The position numbers and the translations under genes were made by a program. From Treponema_I sp045599005 (GTDB lineage Bacteria; Spirochaetota; Spirochaetia; Treponematales; Treponemataceae), in contig JAZRVF010000010.1 in assembly GCA_045599005.1 (NCBI GenBank), positions 62,001 to 126,000 of the forward strand: a stretch of 64,000 nt of DNA. The letters are read 5' to 3'. Within the stretch, counting starts at the first letter, position 1, and every line of letters begins with the position of its first letter. Below the pieces are notes generated by a model. It was not told the origin of the DNA. It saw only the letters and a program-made list of their open reading frames with translations, and did not search any database. Shown piece after piece: positions 14,995 through 23,717 of this stretch.

Positions 14995-15318
14995 ATGGCA
15001 AAGAGACTTTACAAATCACAGAACAGAATGCTTTTTGGTGTCTGCGGAGGAATTGCAGACTTTTTCAACATCGATCCGGTACTGGTACGCCTTGCCTTCG
15101 TGATCCTTACATGTCTCAAAGGTTCAGGAGTGCTGATCTACATCGTGGGCGCCATCATCATTCCGCAGCGTCCTTTCACAGACAGCGGAGACAGCGACCG
15201 CTTCTACCGCAATGCAGGCAGTTCCGACCACCGCGGAGAAGAGCGCCGCAGTGATGACGGAGTGAACCGTTCCGCAAGAACTGACGACGAGTTCAACTCA
15301 TACTTCAACAAGAAATAA
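14995..15318 (+). CDS. PspC domain membrane protein
   Basis: 107 residues. The N terminus is a textbook PspC domain: KRLYKSQNRMLFGVCGGIADFFNIDP, then one hydrophobic segment around residues 30-56 (VRLAFVILTCLKGSGVLIYI). The C-terminal half is hydrophilic and rich in Arg, Asp and Ser, probably cytoplasmic. PspC proteins monitor inner-membrane integrity. It is the third gene after PadR and the HAAS-DUF4097 protein, with AGGAGA upstream of its ATG. It ends six bases from the convergent azlD. Confidence 0.9.
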   Translation: MAKRLYKSQNRMLFGVCGGIADFFNIDPVLVRLAFVILTCLKGSGVLIYIVGAIIIPQRPFTDSGDSDRFYRNAGSSDHRGEERRSDDGVNRSARTDDEFNSYFNKK

Positions 15319-15324
15319 CAGAAG

Positions 15325-15636
15325 TCAGATAATCAGTTCAAAAATCAGTACAGCGGCGGACGCGCAGGCTGCAACGGTCAGAAGGCTTTTTTCAAACCAG
15401 GCAAGGACCAGAGCAGTTATGCAGCCCGCCGTTGCTGTCAGAACATTTCCTGTTGAGGAAAAAATCGCAGGAAAAGTCATTGCCCCAAGAACAGCATAAG
15501 GAATGTAATACAGAAAAGACTGGATGAACCGGTTTTCAATTTTCTTTTTGCAGAGCACCAGAGGAAGCATGCGGACAAGATAAGTCACACCCGCCATGAC
15601 TGCAAGATATTCAAAAAAAAGAGCAATGTCTGTCAT
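15325..15636 (-). CDS. azlD: AzlD family branched-chain amino acid exporter subunit
   Basis: 103 residues, with four hydrophobic segments and the family pattern VTYLVRMLPLVL followed by FLYYIPYAVLGAMTFPAIF. AzlD is the small partner of AzlC; together they export branched-chain amino acids or analogues. Its start overlaps the azlC stop by four bases, so the two are translationally coupled. Confidence 0.9.
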   Translation of the reverse strand: MTDIALFFEYLAVMAGVTYLVRMLPLVLCKKKIENRFIQSFLYYIPYAVLGAMTFPAIFSSTGNVLTATAGCITALVLAWFEKSLLTVAACASAAVLIFELII

Positions 15637-16373
15637 TTTTCTTCCTTATTAATACTGTCAGGATTGTCTGTCCCTACAGGACGCAGAACAGCAAAAATCG
15701 CACTGGAGACAACAGCACAGATAATGATCACAAATCCGCCGGAAACCCGGTTGAGAACAGGCGCGAATGCAAAAAGAACGGAAAGAGCGCAGGATACAGC
15801 GACACAGGCAAGGACAGCCCGGTTTTTCTTAGCGACAGGAACAACAATCGCGATGAACATTCCATAAATTGCGATTCCAAGGGCATTGGTCACAACAGAA
15901 GGAAGAAGGTTTCCGGCAACAGCACCGAGAATCGTACCGGAAGACCAGCCGAGATAGGGAGTGAGCGCAAGTCCTCTCATGTAATGCCGGCCGACAGTTC
16001 CTTCCCGGCTTGAAGCCACTGCGAAAATTTCGTCAGTGTTGCAGAAGGCAATTGTAAAGCGGTCAAAAAGGCGCACATTGTCACCCAGTTTCTGTGACAG
16101 AGAGATTGACATGAGCGCATAACGCAGATTTATGATCAGCTGGGAAAGAGCCATTTCGACAAAGGGCAGCATTCCTGTGATTATGGGCACACCGGCAAGC
16201 TGACCTGCGGAAGTAACGTTTGTCATGGAAATAAGAATCGCCTGCCAGGGGAAAAGTCCCTGATTCACGGCAAAGATTCCGAAAGCAAAGGAAACAGAAA
16301 GATAGCCCAGACAAATCGGTATTCCGTCACGGATTCCTCTGGAGAAGCTGTCTTCGCATATATCTTTATTCAT
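15633..16373 (-). CDS. azlC: AzlC family branched-chain amino acid exporter
   Basis: 246 residues from the ATG at 16373. The AzlC signature is present: SFSRGIRDGIPICLGYLSVSFAFGI, then MTNVTSAGQLAGVPII, INLRYALMSISLSQK and FCNTDEIFAVA; about seven hydrophobic segments. A start six codons upstream is possible, but a TATACT box at 16386-16381 (minus strand) ends seven bases before the chosen ATG, placing transcription initiation at or next to it. No Shine-Dalgarno is visible, fitting a leaderless mRNA. It diverges from uvrA. Confidence 0.9.
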   Translation of the reverse strand: MNKDICEDSFSRGIRDGIPICLGYLSVSFAFGIFAVNQGLFPWQAILISMTNVTSAGQLAGVPIITGMLPFVEMALSQLIINLRYALMSISLSQKLGDNVRLFDRFTIAFCNTDEIFAVASSREGTVGRHYMRGLALTPYLGWSSGTILGAVAGNLLPSVVTNALGIAIYGMFIAIVVPVAKKNRAVLACVAVSCALSVLFAFAPVLNRVSGGFVIIICAVVSSAIFAVLRPVGTDNPDSINKEEK

Positions 16374-16380
16374 GAAAATG

Positions 16381-16419
16381 AGTATACACATATTGAATTT
16401 ATTCGATAACTTGTATAAT
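16381..16419. promoter_or_regulatory. Divergent azlC / uvrA promoters
   Basis: For azlC (minus): TTATCG (16409-16404), 17 bp, TATACT (16386-16381), seven bases, ATG. For uvrA (plus): TATAAT at 16414-16419, eight bases, ATG at 16428; its -35 is poor (TTGAAT at 16393-16398 with short spacing). The two promoters interlock, so the polymerases should interfere with one another. Confidence 0.55.
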
Positions 16420-16427
16420 GTATAGGA

Positions 16428-19271
16428 ATGAGTTCCTCTGATTTTTTACGGATCCGCGGTGCGCGGGAACACAATTTGAAGAATGTGAATCTTGATCTTC
16501 CAAGAGATAAACTGATTGTTGTCTCAGGGCTTTCAGGCAGCGGAAAAAGTTCCCTGGCCTTTGACACAATTTATGCGGAAGGTCAGCGCCGCTATATGGA
16601 GAGTCTTTCTTCCTATGCGAGACAGTTCCTGGGCAGCATGGACAAACCGGATGTTGATCTTATTGAAGGACTTTCTCCTGCAATTTCCATTGAACAGAAG
16701 ACCACTCACAGAAATCCGCGTTCAACAGTAGGAACAGTCACTGAAATCTACGATTATTACAGACTTCTGTATGCCAGGATCGGCAAGGCTCACTGTCCAC
16801 AGTGCGGACGGGAGATCCGGGAACAGTCCACAGACCAGATCATCGACTCGATTCTTGCCTGGCCGGCAGGAACAAAGGTCCAGCTTCTGGCTCCTGTTAT
16901 CCACGGAAAGAAAGGTGAACACCAGAAAATCCTTGATGACGCCATTGCCTCAAGTTTCCAGCGGGCCCGGATTGACGGTCTTATGGTGGAACTTGATGAG
17001 ACGATAAAACTGGACAAGCAGAAGAAACACTCCATCGATCTTGTGGTGGACCGCATCAAACTGGGCGGAGATGTAAGGAAACGTCTCGCCGGCTCTGTGG
17101 AGACCGCGCTTAATTACGCAAACGGCATGATTGTTGTTCTCCGCTCTCTCCCTGATGACGGCGGAAACGAGGAAGTCTTCTTTTCTCAGAAAAACTCCTG
17201 TCCTGACTGCGGAATCTCCATTCCTGAGCTCCAGCCCCGGCTTTTTTCTTTCAACAACCCTTTCGGCGCATGTCCTGAATGTACCGGTCTGGGCGAAAAG
17301 ATGGAGTTTGACGAAAACCTTATCGTGCCTGACAGATCCCTGTCTGTGTCCGGCGGTGCGATCCAGTCCTTCAATGCTGATTCAAACTGGAACAGATCGC
17401 GCTTTGAGGCTCTTGCTGAGAAACACGGCTTCAGTCTGGACACACCTCTCGAAAAACTTACGAAAGCCCAATACAGCGCACTTATGTACGGTGATTCCAA
17501 CCCCATAAAGTTTAAATACGTACGCACCGACGGAACCGGCACTTCAGAATTTGTCCAGATATGGCCGGGCATCATGAGCGAAATAAAGCGGCGTTACAAC
17601 GAATCATTCTCTGATTCACAGAGGCAGAACCTTGAGAAGCTGATGAGCCACTGCCAGTGCAAAGAATGCAACGGCCGCCGTCTTAAGAAGGAAGCCCTTG
17701 CCGTTACAGTGGGCAATATGAACATCCACGATCTTTGCAGACTGTCGGTCCAGGAATCCCTTGATTTTTTTGACAGTCTGGAATTTACTGAGACTGAAAA
17801 GCAGATTGCAAACCAGGTTCTGAAAGAAATCCGGAACAGGCTTACATTCCTGAAAAATGTCGGTCTTGATTATCTGACTCTTGAACGCCAGGCCGCGACC
17901 CTTTCCGGTGGTGAAGCACAGCGCATACGTCTTGCGACACAGATCGGCTCAAGTCTTATGGGAGTCCTTTATATTCTTGACGAACCTTCAATCGGTCTTC
18001 ACCAGCGGGACAATCAGCGCCTTATAGACACACTGCTCTACCTGCGCGATCTTGGCAACACTCTTATCGTTGTTGAACATGACGAGCAGACATTGCGCAC
18101 CGCAGACTGGATTGTTGATCTTGGACCTGGAGCCGGTGTACACGGAGGTGAGGTTGTCGCATCCGGCACACCACAGGAAGTGATGCAGATTGAAAACAGC
18201 ATCACCGGTCAGTATCTTGCGGGAAAAATCACAATGGAACGCCACAGGACACGGCGTCCTGGCAACGGAAACTTTATAAAACTTTCCGGCGTCACAGAAC
18301 ACAACGTAAAGAATGTCTCCGTCCAGTTTCCCCTGGGCGCATTCACCTGCATAACCGGTGTTTCAGGCTCCGGAAAATCAACACTGCTCAGCGATGTTTT
18401 CTTTCCGGCCGTGTCCAACCGGATAATGAAAAGCAAGATTCCTGAAGGCGCGTTCAAAAGTATTGAAGGCCTTGAGAACATAGACAAAGTCATCAACATA
18501 GACCAGAGCCCCATCGGGCGGACTCCACGGTCCAACCCTGCGACTTATGTCGGAGTCTTCAACGAGATCCGCGATCTTTTCGCCAGTCTTCCGGAAGCAA
18601 AAATGAAAGGTTACAAACCGGGACGTTTCAGTTTCAACGTAAAAGGCGGACGCTGCGAAAACTGTCTCGGTGCAGGAACAATCACTATTGAAATGAACTT
18701 TCTGCCCGATGTTTTCGTCACCTGTGATGTGTGTCACGGACGGCGGTTCAACCAGGAGACACTGGAAGTCCGCTACAAAGGCAAGAGCATTGATGACGTC
18801 CTCAACATGACCATAGAGGAAGCCGCAGAATTCTTCAGAAATGTTCCTCATATAGCGCATAAACTGCAGACGCTGGTTTCAGTCGGTCTTGGTTACATCA
18901 CTCTGGGACACAACGCACTGACACTTTCCGGCGGTGAGGCACAGCGTGTAAAACTTGCCAATGAGCTTGCCCGCCGCTCAACGGGAAAAACTCTGTACAT
19001 TCTTGACGAACCTACAACAGGTCTTCACTTTGCCGATGTGAAGCAGCTTATGGAAGTTATCCAGAGACTTGTGGATCAAGGCAATACCGTTATAATGATT
19101 GAACACAATCTTGATGTGATTCTTCAGGCTGACAACATCATAGACATGGGACCTGAAGGCGGATTCCGAGGAGGACAGGTGATCGCCTCCGGAACACCGG
19201 AAGAAGTTGCCGAAGTGGAACAGTCACACACAGGCCGTTACATCAGGGAAATGCTTGAACGGAAGGACTGA
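16428..19271 (+). CDS. uvrA: Excinuclease ABC subunit A
   Basis: 947 residues, full family length. Two ABC ATPase modules are visible: Walker A LSGLSGSGKSSLAFDT and TGVSGSGKSTLLSDV, signature LSGGEAQRIRLA and LSGGEAQRVKLA, and Walker B YILDEPS and YILDEPTTGLH. Zinc-binding cysteine pairs occur at CPQCG, CPDCG with CPECTG, and CENCLGAG with CDVCHGRR, the last being the DNA-binding finger. UvrA2 finds bulky DNA damage and hands it to UvrB. The ATG is preceded by AGGA with no spacing, so initiation is probably leaderless. The gene is nine bases upstream of lptD, an order I recall from Treponema pallidum. Confidence 0.97.
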   Translation: MSSSDFLRIRGAREHNLKNVNLDLPRDKLIVVSGLSGSGKSSLAFDTIYAEGQRRYMESLSSYARQFLGSMDKPDVDLIEGLSPAISIEQKTTHRNPRSTVGTVTEIYDYYRLLYARIGKAHCPQCGREIREQSTDQIIDSILAWPAGTKVQLLAPVIHGKKGEHQKILDDAIASSFQRARIDGLMVELDETIKLDKQKKHSIDLVVDRIKLGGDVRKRLAGSVETALNYANGMIVVLRSLPDDGGNEEVFFSQKNSCPDCGISIPELQPRLFSFNNPFGACPECTGLGEKMEFDENLIVPDRSLSVSGGAIQSFNADSNWNRSRFEALAEKHGFSLDTPLEKLTKAQYSALMYGDSNPIKFKYVRTDGTGTSEFVQIWPGIMSEIKRRYNESFSDSQRQNLEKLMSHCQCKECNGRRLKKEALAVTVGNMNIHDLCRLSVQESLDFFDSLEFTETEKQIANQVLKEIRNRLTFLKNVGLDYLTLERQAATLSGGEAQRIRLATQIGSSLMGVLYILDEPSIGLHQRDNQRLIDTLLYLRDLGNTLIVVEHDEQTLRTADWIVDLGPGAGVHGGEVVASGTPQEVMQIENSITGQYLAGKITMERHRTRRPGNGNFIKLSGVTEHNVKNVSVQFPLGAFTCITGVSGSGKSTLLSDVFFPAVSNRIMKSKIPEGAFKSIEGLENIDKVINIDQSPIGRTPRSNPATYVGVFNEIRDLFASLPEAKMKGYKPGRFSFNVKGGRCENCLGAGTITIEMNFLPDVFVTCDVCHGRRFNQETLEVRYKGKSIDDVLNMTIEEAAEFFRNVPHIAHKLQTLVSVGLGYITLGHNALTLSGGEAQRVKLANELARRSTGKTLYILDEPTTGLHFADVKQLMEVIQRLVDQGNTVIMIEHNLDVILQADNIIDMGPEGGFRGGQVIASGTPEEVAEVEQSHTGRYIREMLERKD

Positions 19272-19280
19272 AAAGGATTA

Positions 19281-22200
19281 ATGATTTTTTCTGCTGCCGA
19301 GCCTTTGCAAAATCCTCAGAAACCGGGACACTGCAGAATTTCTTTTCTGTCTGTGTTAATCCTCTGTCTGATGGCGCAGTCTTTGCTGTCAGTCAGTCAG
19401 CTCCGGGCAGAAGGTGCGACCGTTACAATTGAATCAGCACAGAAAATAGAGTACAGAACAGTGGAAAACCCAAATTCTGCGGCAGACTCCCAGATAATCC
19501 TGCTGACAGGTGATGTCAGTCTGCGCATTGAAAACAACGGGACAGACACGACAATTTCCGCAGACTCAATCACTTTCAACCGTGAACAGAGCGTTATATA
19601 CGCAAAGGGAAACATCACCCTGCGTCAGACAGGCTCCGGCGGTGATCAGAACATTACGGCGGACCAGATACTGTTCAACACGGACACAATGGAAGGCATT
19701 TTTGACAGTGCAAGAATCGATCAGAGCTCATCAGATTCGCTTAACCTTCCCAGCGGTTCAAGTCTTGCAGTTTCCGCAGACCTTTTTGCAAAAGGATCCT
19801 CGGACACAATAACATTCAAAGACGGTATGCTGACATTCTGTGACGAAGAGACTCCCCACTGGCAGATAAATGCAAGCCGTATCTGGCTTCTTCCAGGCAC
19901 AGAATTCGCTTTTTTCAATGCGGTTTTTTCAATCCATAAATTTCCGGTTTTCTATCTGCCCTTCTTCTACTATCCAAAAGATGAACTTGTATTCAATCCG
20001 GTTTTCGGCTATTCCCCAAGAAACGGATATTACACGCAGACAACCACTTACCTTATTGGCCGTAAAGCCCTGAATTCAGGCAGCAAATCAGGTTCCGACG
20101 CAGGGTCAGAGATTACAGACTTCTTCAAATCCAATAAACTCAAAGAGCAGTATCTTGACGGACTTTTCCTGCGCAATACGGAAAAAGATGCCTCCATGCC
20201 CGACGAAAGCTTAAAAATCATGGCGGATCTTTACTCAAATCTTGGGTTTATGGCCGGCACGGAAGGAAAACTGAAAAAACTGTCCATACTCGAAAACGTT
20301 TCTTTTTCTGCCTACATGGGATTCAGCAGGACTCTTTTCCCGATTTCGGGCAATGGCGTACCAAACGGGGCTTATTCTTCCTACTCCGGAAGGAACAGAC
20401 AGTACAAGGATTCAGGCTGGCTTCTGGGAACTGAGTTTCCTTTCAGATTCATGTCTTCCTTCAAGGCTTCAATGACGTTTCCACTTGTAAAACTGAACAT
20501 TGACATTCCAATCTATTCAGATCCTTATTTCCAGAGCGATTTTGTATCAGGCAGACAGGAAGACATGAACTGGATTGACTTCATGCTGAACAATCCTCTT
20601 CTGACAAACAGCGGCTCCACTTCCAGCAGTTCCTCTGTCTCAAGTTTCTCCTGGCAGATTTCCGGATCTGTCTCAAAACCTGATTTCGTAAAAAAACTGG
20701 AGCCTTATCTGAAAGAGTTTTCAGTCTCCAGTTTTTCTTCAACACTGCAGTTTGCCGCAAAAACTGATTCCACATTGTCATCTGAAATAAGCAGTTACAG
20801 TCCAAACAGACAGTTTTTCTATCCGTCTTCAATAGTTCCTCTCAAAGTGAATGCATCAGCCGGCGGAACACTTTTCACATATTCTTCAAAAGATTCCTCA
20901 AACCAGACTTCAGCAGAAAAAAGCCGGGCTGCAGACACAAAAGACACAGAGAATGAAGTGCTGAATCCGGCGGTGACAGCTAAAGAAATTGCCCAGACTG
21001 TTCTTGCTCCTGATGAACTTCTTCCGCCGGAACAGACTGATCCAGACAAATCCCGTACAGAACAGATCACAAAGACGGAGGAATCCGGAAAAGAAACGGA
21101 AGAAACCGGACTTTCGCTGCCGGAATCACTTTCTGTATCCAATTCCAGCAGAACCCAGATCGGAAATCTTTCATACAGTCTTACTTATACTGCTTCCCCT
21201 GCACTTTCATCTGAAATAGCATACGATCCTTCCCGAATCGCCACACCTGGAGACATTGGGAGCAATACTGTAAAATCCACATTCTTCTCTTTCAAAGTTC
21301 CGCTTACATTAAAAAGCGCCGGATCATGGAAGAATGATTTTTTCTCACTGACAAACACAATGAGTTTCCAGCCAGAAGTTCAGACTCATCCTTATGTTTC
21401 ATCAGACAGTTATCCCAAAGGCTCAACATCCCGTTCACAGCTTCTGATAACAGACTATAAATCCACAAAATTCGACATCAAACTGGACAACACTTTTTCG
21501 TTCAAACCTTTTGTCTTCATTCCAGCTTTCGCAGGATCATCACTGTCTCTGAATTCATCTTTCAAGATATTGAGCAACACTTTTGTGGGAACAGCGGACA
21601 GCCCGGACTGGGATTACAGATTCTTTGACGCCTCAAAAGACACTGTCACAACACACAACATGACACTGACTTTATCAGGCAATCAGATGTCGAAAAAGTT
21701 TGAGGAATCTCTTTCAATAAAAATAAATCTTCCACCTTTGACAGAATCCGTTTCAGGAACGCTTTCATTAAAAATGCCTTATCTGACTTCACTTCAGTTC
21801 AGCACAGGCTACAAACGGAAAAACGCGGATTCTGACGAATGGGTGTTCGAGCCTTTTTCCCAGTCTGCGTCCTTAAAACTGTTTGACAGCAAACTTTCAG
21901 TAAATCAGTCCTTCAAATACAATCTGGAAGAGAAACATAGCGACAGTCTGAGTTTTTCACTTAAAGGCTTTGACACATCACTTTCCTTTGCATTCCAATA
22001 CACAACGCCTTACACTCTGGAACAGGGACGCGGATGGATTGCCGCAGAAGAACGGAAATTCCTGCCCTACGATATCCAGCTGAAATACGACATGCCTTCA
22101 AAGACTTACTATGCCCTCAGTAAAAGTCTCAGTTTTACACCGTCACTTTCTACAAACCTCAAAATGGACTTAATCCGTTCAACAAACACCAATCTGACTT

Positions 22201-22616
22201 TTTCACCCGGTCTGAAGTTCAAGCTTCTTGATCTGCTTGACATCTCCGTTACCAGTACAAGTGTAAACAAAGTCATGTACCGTTACATTCAGTCCTTTGC
22301 CGGCAGTTCAATAAACATTCCCGGCGAGCAGAACATTTTTGTCGATCTTTTCCAGTCATTCAACTTTTTCAGTGAATCTGCGAGAAAATCTTCCGGATTC
22401 AAGCTGAACACTTTTGAGATCAATATTTCACATGATCTTCATGACTGGACTCTGTCTGCAAATTACAAAGTTTCTCCAAGGCTAATAACAACATCGCGGC
22501 CATACTACTATGATTTTTCTCCATATTTCGCCCTTTCAGTTACATGGAAACCGATGAGCAGCATCAAGACATCGATTGTTGACAAATATGGAGAACTTTT
22601 GCTGAATCCTGACTGA
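19281..22616 (+). CDS. lptD: LptD/OstA family outer-membrane protein
   Basis: 1111 residues. After a short N-terminal extension there is a signal peptide (FLSVLILCLMAQSLLSVSQLRA). Residues about 45-200 form an OstA/LptA-like beta-jellyroll (ILLTGDVSLRI, SADSITFNREQSVIYAKGNI). The conserved start of the barrel follows (KFPVFYLPFFYYPKDELVFN, FGYSPRNGYY). The remainder is Ser/Thr-rich with alternating strands, including a low-complexity, Glu-rich insert around 535-620, and ends in a strand-rich barrel. LptD normally inserts lipopolysaccharide in the outer membrane; treponemes generally lack classical LPS, so the cargo may be another lipid. Coupled to uvrA. Confidence 0.85.
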   Translation: MIFSAAEPLQNPQKPGHCRISFLSVLILCLMAQSLLSVSQLRAEGATVTIESAQKIEYRTVENPNSAADSQIILLTGDVSLRIENNGTDTTISADSITFNREQSVIYAKGNITLRQTGSGGDQNITADQILFNTDTMEGIFDSARIDQSSSDSLNLPSGSSLAVSADLFAKGSSDTITFKDGMLTFCDEETPHWQINASRIWLLPGTEFAFFNAVFSIHKFPVFYLPFFYYPKDELVFNPVFGYSPRNGYYTQTTTYLIGRKALNSGSKSGSDAGSEITDFFKSNKLKEQYLDGLFLRNTEKDASMPDESLKIMADLYSNLGFMAGTEGKLKKLSILENVSFSAYMGFSRTLFPISGNGVPNGAYSSYSGRNRQYKDSGWLLGTEFPFRFMSSFKASMTFPLVKLNIDIPIYSDPYFQSDFVSGRQEDMNWIDFMLNNPLLTNSGSTSSSSSVSSFSWQISGSVSKPDFVKKLEPYLKEFSVSSFSSTLQFAAKTDSTLSSEISSYSPNRQFFYPSSIVPLKVNASAGGTLFTYSSKDSSNQTSAEKSRAADTKDTENEVLNPAVTAKEIAQTVLAPDELLPPEQTDPDKSRTEQITKTEESGKETEETGLSLPESLSVSNSSRTQIGNLSYSLTYTASPALSSEIAYDPSRIATPGDIGSNTVKSTFFSFKVPLTLKSAGSWKNDFFSLTNTMSFQPEVQTHPYVSSDSYPKGSTSRSQLLITDYKSTKFDIKLDNTFSFKPFVFIPAFAGSSLSLNSSFKILSNTFVGTADSPDWDYRFFDASKDTVTTHNMTLTLSGNQMSKKFEESLSIKINLPPLTESVSGTLSLKMPYLTSLQFSTGYKRKNADSDEWVFEPFSQSASLKLFDSKLSVNQSFKYNLEEKHSDSLSFSLKGFDTSLSFAFQYTTPYTLEQGRGWIAAEERKFLPYDIQLKYDMPSKTYYALSKSLSFTPSLSTNLKMDLIRSTNTNLTFSPGLKFKLLDLLDISVTSTSVNKVMYRYIQSFAGSSINIPGEQNIFVDLFQSFNFFSESARKSSGFKLNTFEINISHDLHDWTLSANYKVSPRLITTSRPYYYDFSPYFALSVTWKPMSSIKTSIVDKYGELLLNPD

Positions 22617-22651
22617 TTCAGAAACCAGGCCGGAAGCAGGAGTTAAAATCG

Positions 22652-22680
22652 TTGTATTTTTTATGCTTTGCCTGTAAAAT
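22652..22680 (+). promoter_or_regulatory. phoH operon promoter
   Basis: TTGTAT (22652-22657), 17 bp, TAAAAT (22675-22680). The GTG start of phoH is 38 bases further on and has AGAGG upstream, so this transcript has an ordinary leader. Confidence 0.55.
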
Positions 22681-22718
22681 AAGAAATCTTTTATCTGATT
22701 AATTGCAAAAGAGGTTTT

Positions 22719-23717
22719 GTGGATTCATCTTATACGGTAGTGGTTCCTGAAGTCCAGATTCTGACACGGCTTTGCGGCACCAATGACAGCAATCTGCGTA
22801 TCATCGAAAAAAGTCTGGGCGTTCCTGTTTTCACCTGTGGTAACGAGCTTTCCCTGAGCAAAGCAGATGCTGAGACAACAGACAGATTCAAACGTATCAT
22901 CGACCGCATTCTGGATGAAGTCCTTGCAGGTGAGACACCTGACGAAAATGCAATTCAATCGATTATCATGAATGTAAGTCAGGAAACAGCAGGAAAAAAA
23001 GAAACTGAAAACGGCGGAGAATCCAGACCGGATGCCGCAAATTTTGAGGACTCACTGATCCGCATTCCGGGCGGCACAAAAAGTGTTTATCCAAAGACAG
23101 CAAACCAGGCACATTTTATACGCCAGATGCGGAAACATGACATGGTTTTCTGTACAGGGCCTGCCGGTTGCGGAAAAACTTTTCTTGCTGTGGCAGAAGC
23201 GTTGCGGCTTTTACAGGAAAAAGGTTTCAACAGGATTATTCTGACCCGTCCGGTTGTTGAAGCCGGAGAAAGTCTCGGTTTTTTACCCGGAGATTTTGAG
23301 CAGAAAATCTCCCCTTACCTGAGGCCGCTTTTTGATGCCATAAGTGCCCTGCTTCCTGCAAAAACTGCGGAAAAATTTTACGCTGACGGAATCATCGAGA
23401 TCGCACCTCTTGCCTACATGAGGGGACGAACCCTGGACAACAGCATATTGATTCTTGACGAAGCACAGAATACAACAAAAGAACAGATGAAAATGTTCCT
23501 GACCCGTATGGGAACCGGTTCAAAGGTATTCATTACCGGAGATATCACACAGATTGACCTGCCCCGCCGCATCAGATCGGGTCTCGTTCATGCGTTATCA
23601 ATCCTGGATAAAATTGAAGAAATCAGTATCTGCCGCATGACAGGCTCTGACATTGTGCGAAATCCGCTGGTCAGACAAATTGTACAGGCCTACGACAATG
23701 ACCAAGAAACAGAATAA
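22719..23717 (+). CDS. phoH: PhoH family ATPase
   Basis: 332 residues with a GTG start preceded by AGAGG. The N-terminal 100 residues include the family's KH-like region (LRIIEKSLGVPVFTCGNELSLS). The ATPase core has Walker A CTGPAGCGKTFLA, LTRPVVEAGESLGFLPGD and Walker B DNSILILDEAQNTT. PhoH proteins are cytoplasmic NTPases thought to act in RNA or ribosome metabolism. In many bacteria phoH stands before pgpH and ybeY, exactly as here, supporting a link to ribosome quality control. The 3' end overlaps pgpH by 20 bases. Confidence 0.93.
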   Translation: MDSSYTVVVPEVQILTRLCGTNDSNLRIIEKSLGVPVFTCGNELSLSKADAETTDRFKRIIDRILDEVLAGETPDENAIQSIIMNVSQETAGKKETENGGESRPDAANFEDSLIRIPGGTKSVYPKTANQAHFIRQMRKHDMVFCTGPAGCGKTFLAVAEALRLLQEKGFNRIILTRPVVEAGESLGFLPGDFEQKISPYLRPLFDAISALLPAKTAEKFYADGIIEIAPLAYMRGRTLDNSILILDEAQNTTKEQMKMFLTRMGTGSKVFITGDITQIDLPRRIRSGLVHALSILDKIEEISICRMTGSDIVRNPLVRQIVQAYDNDQETE

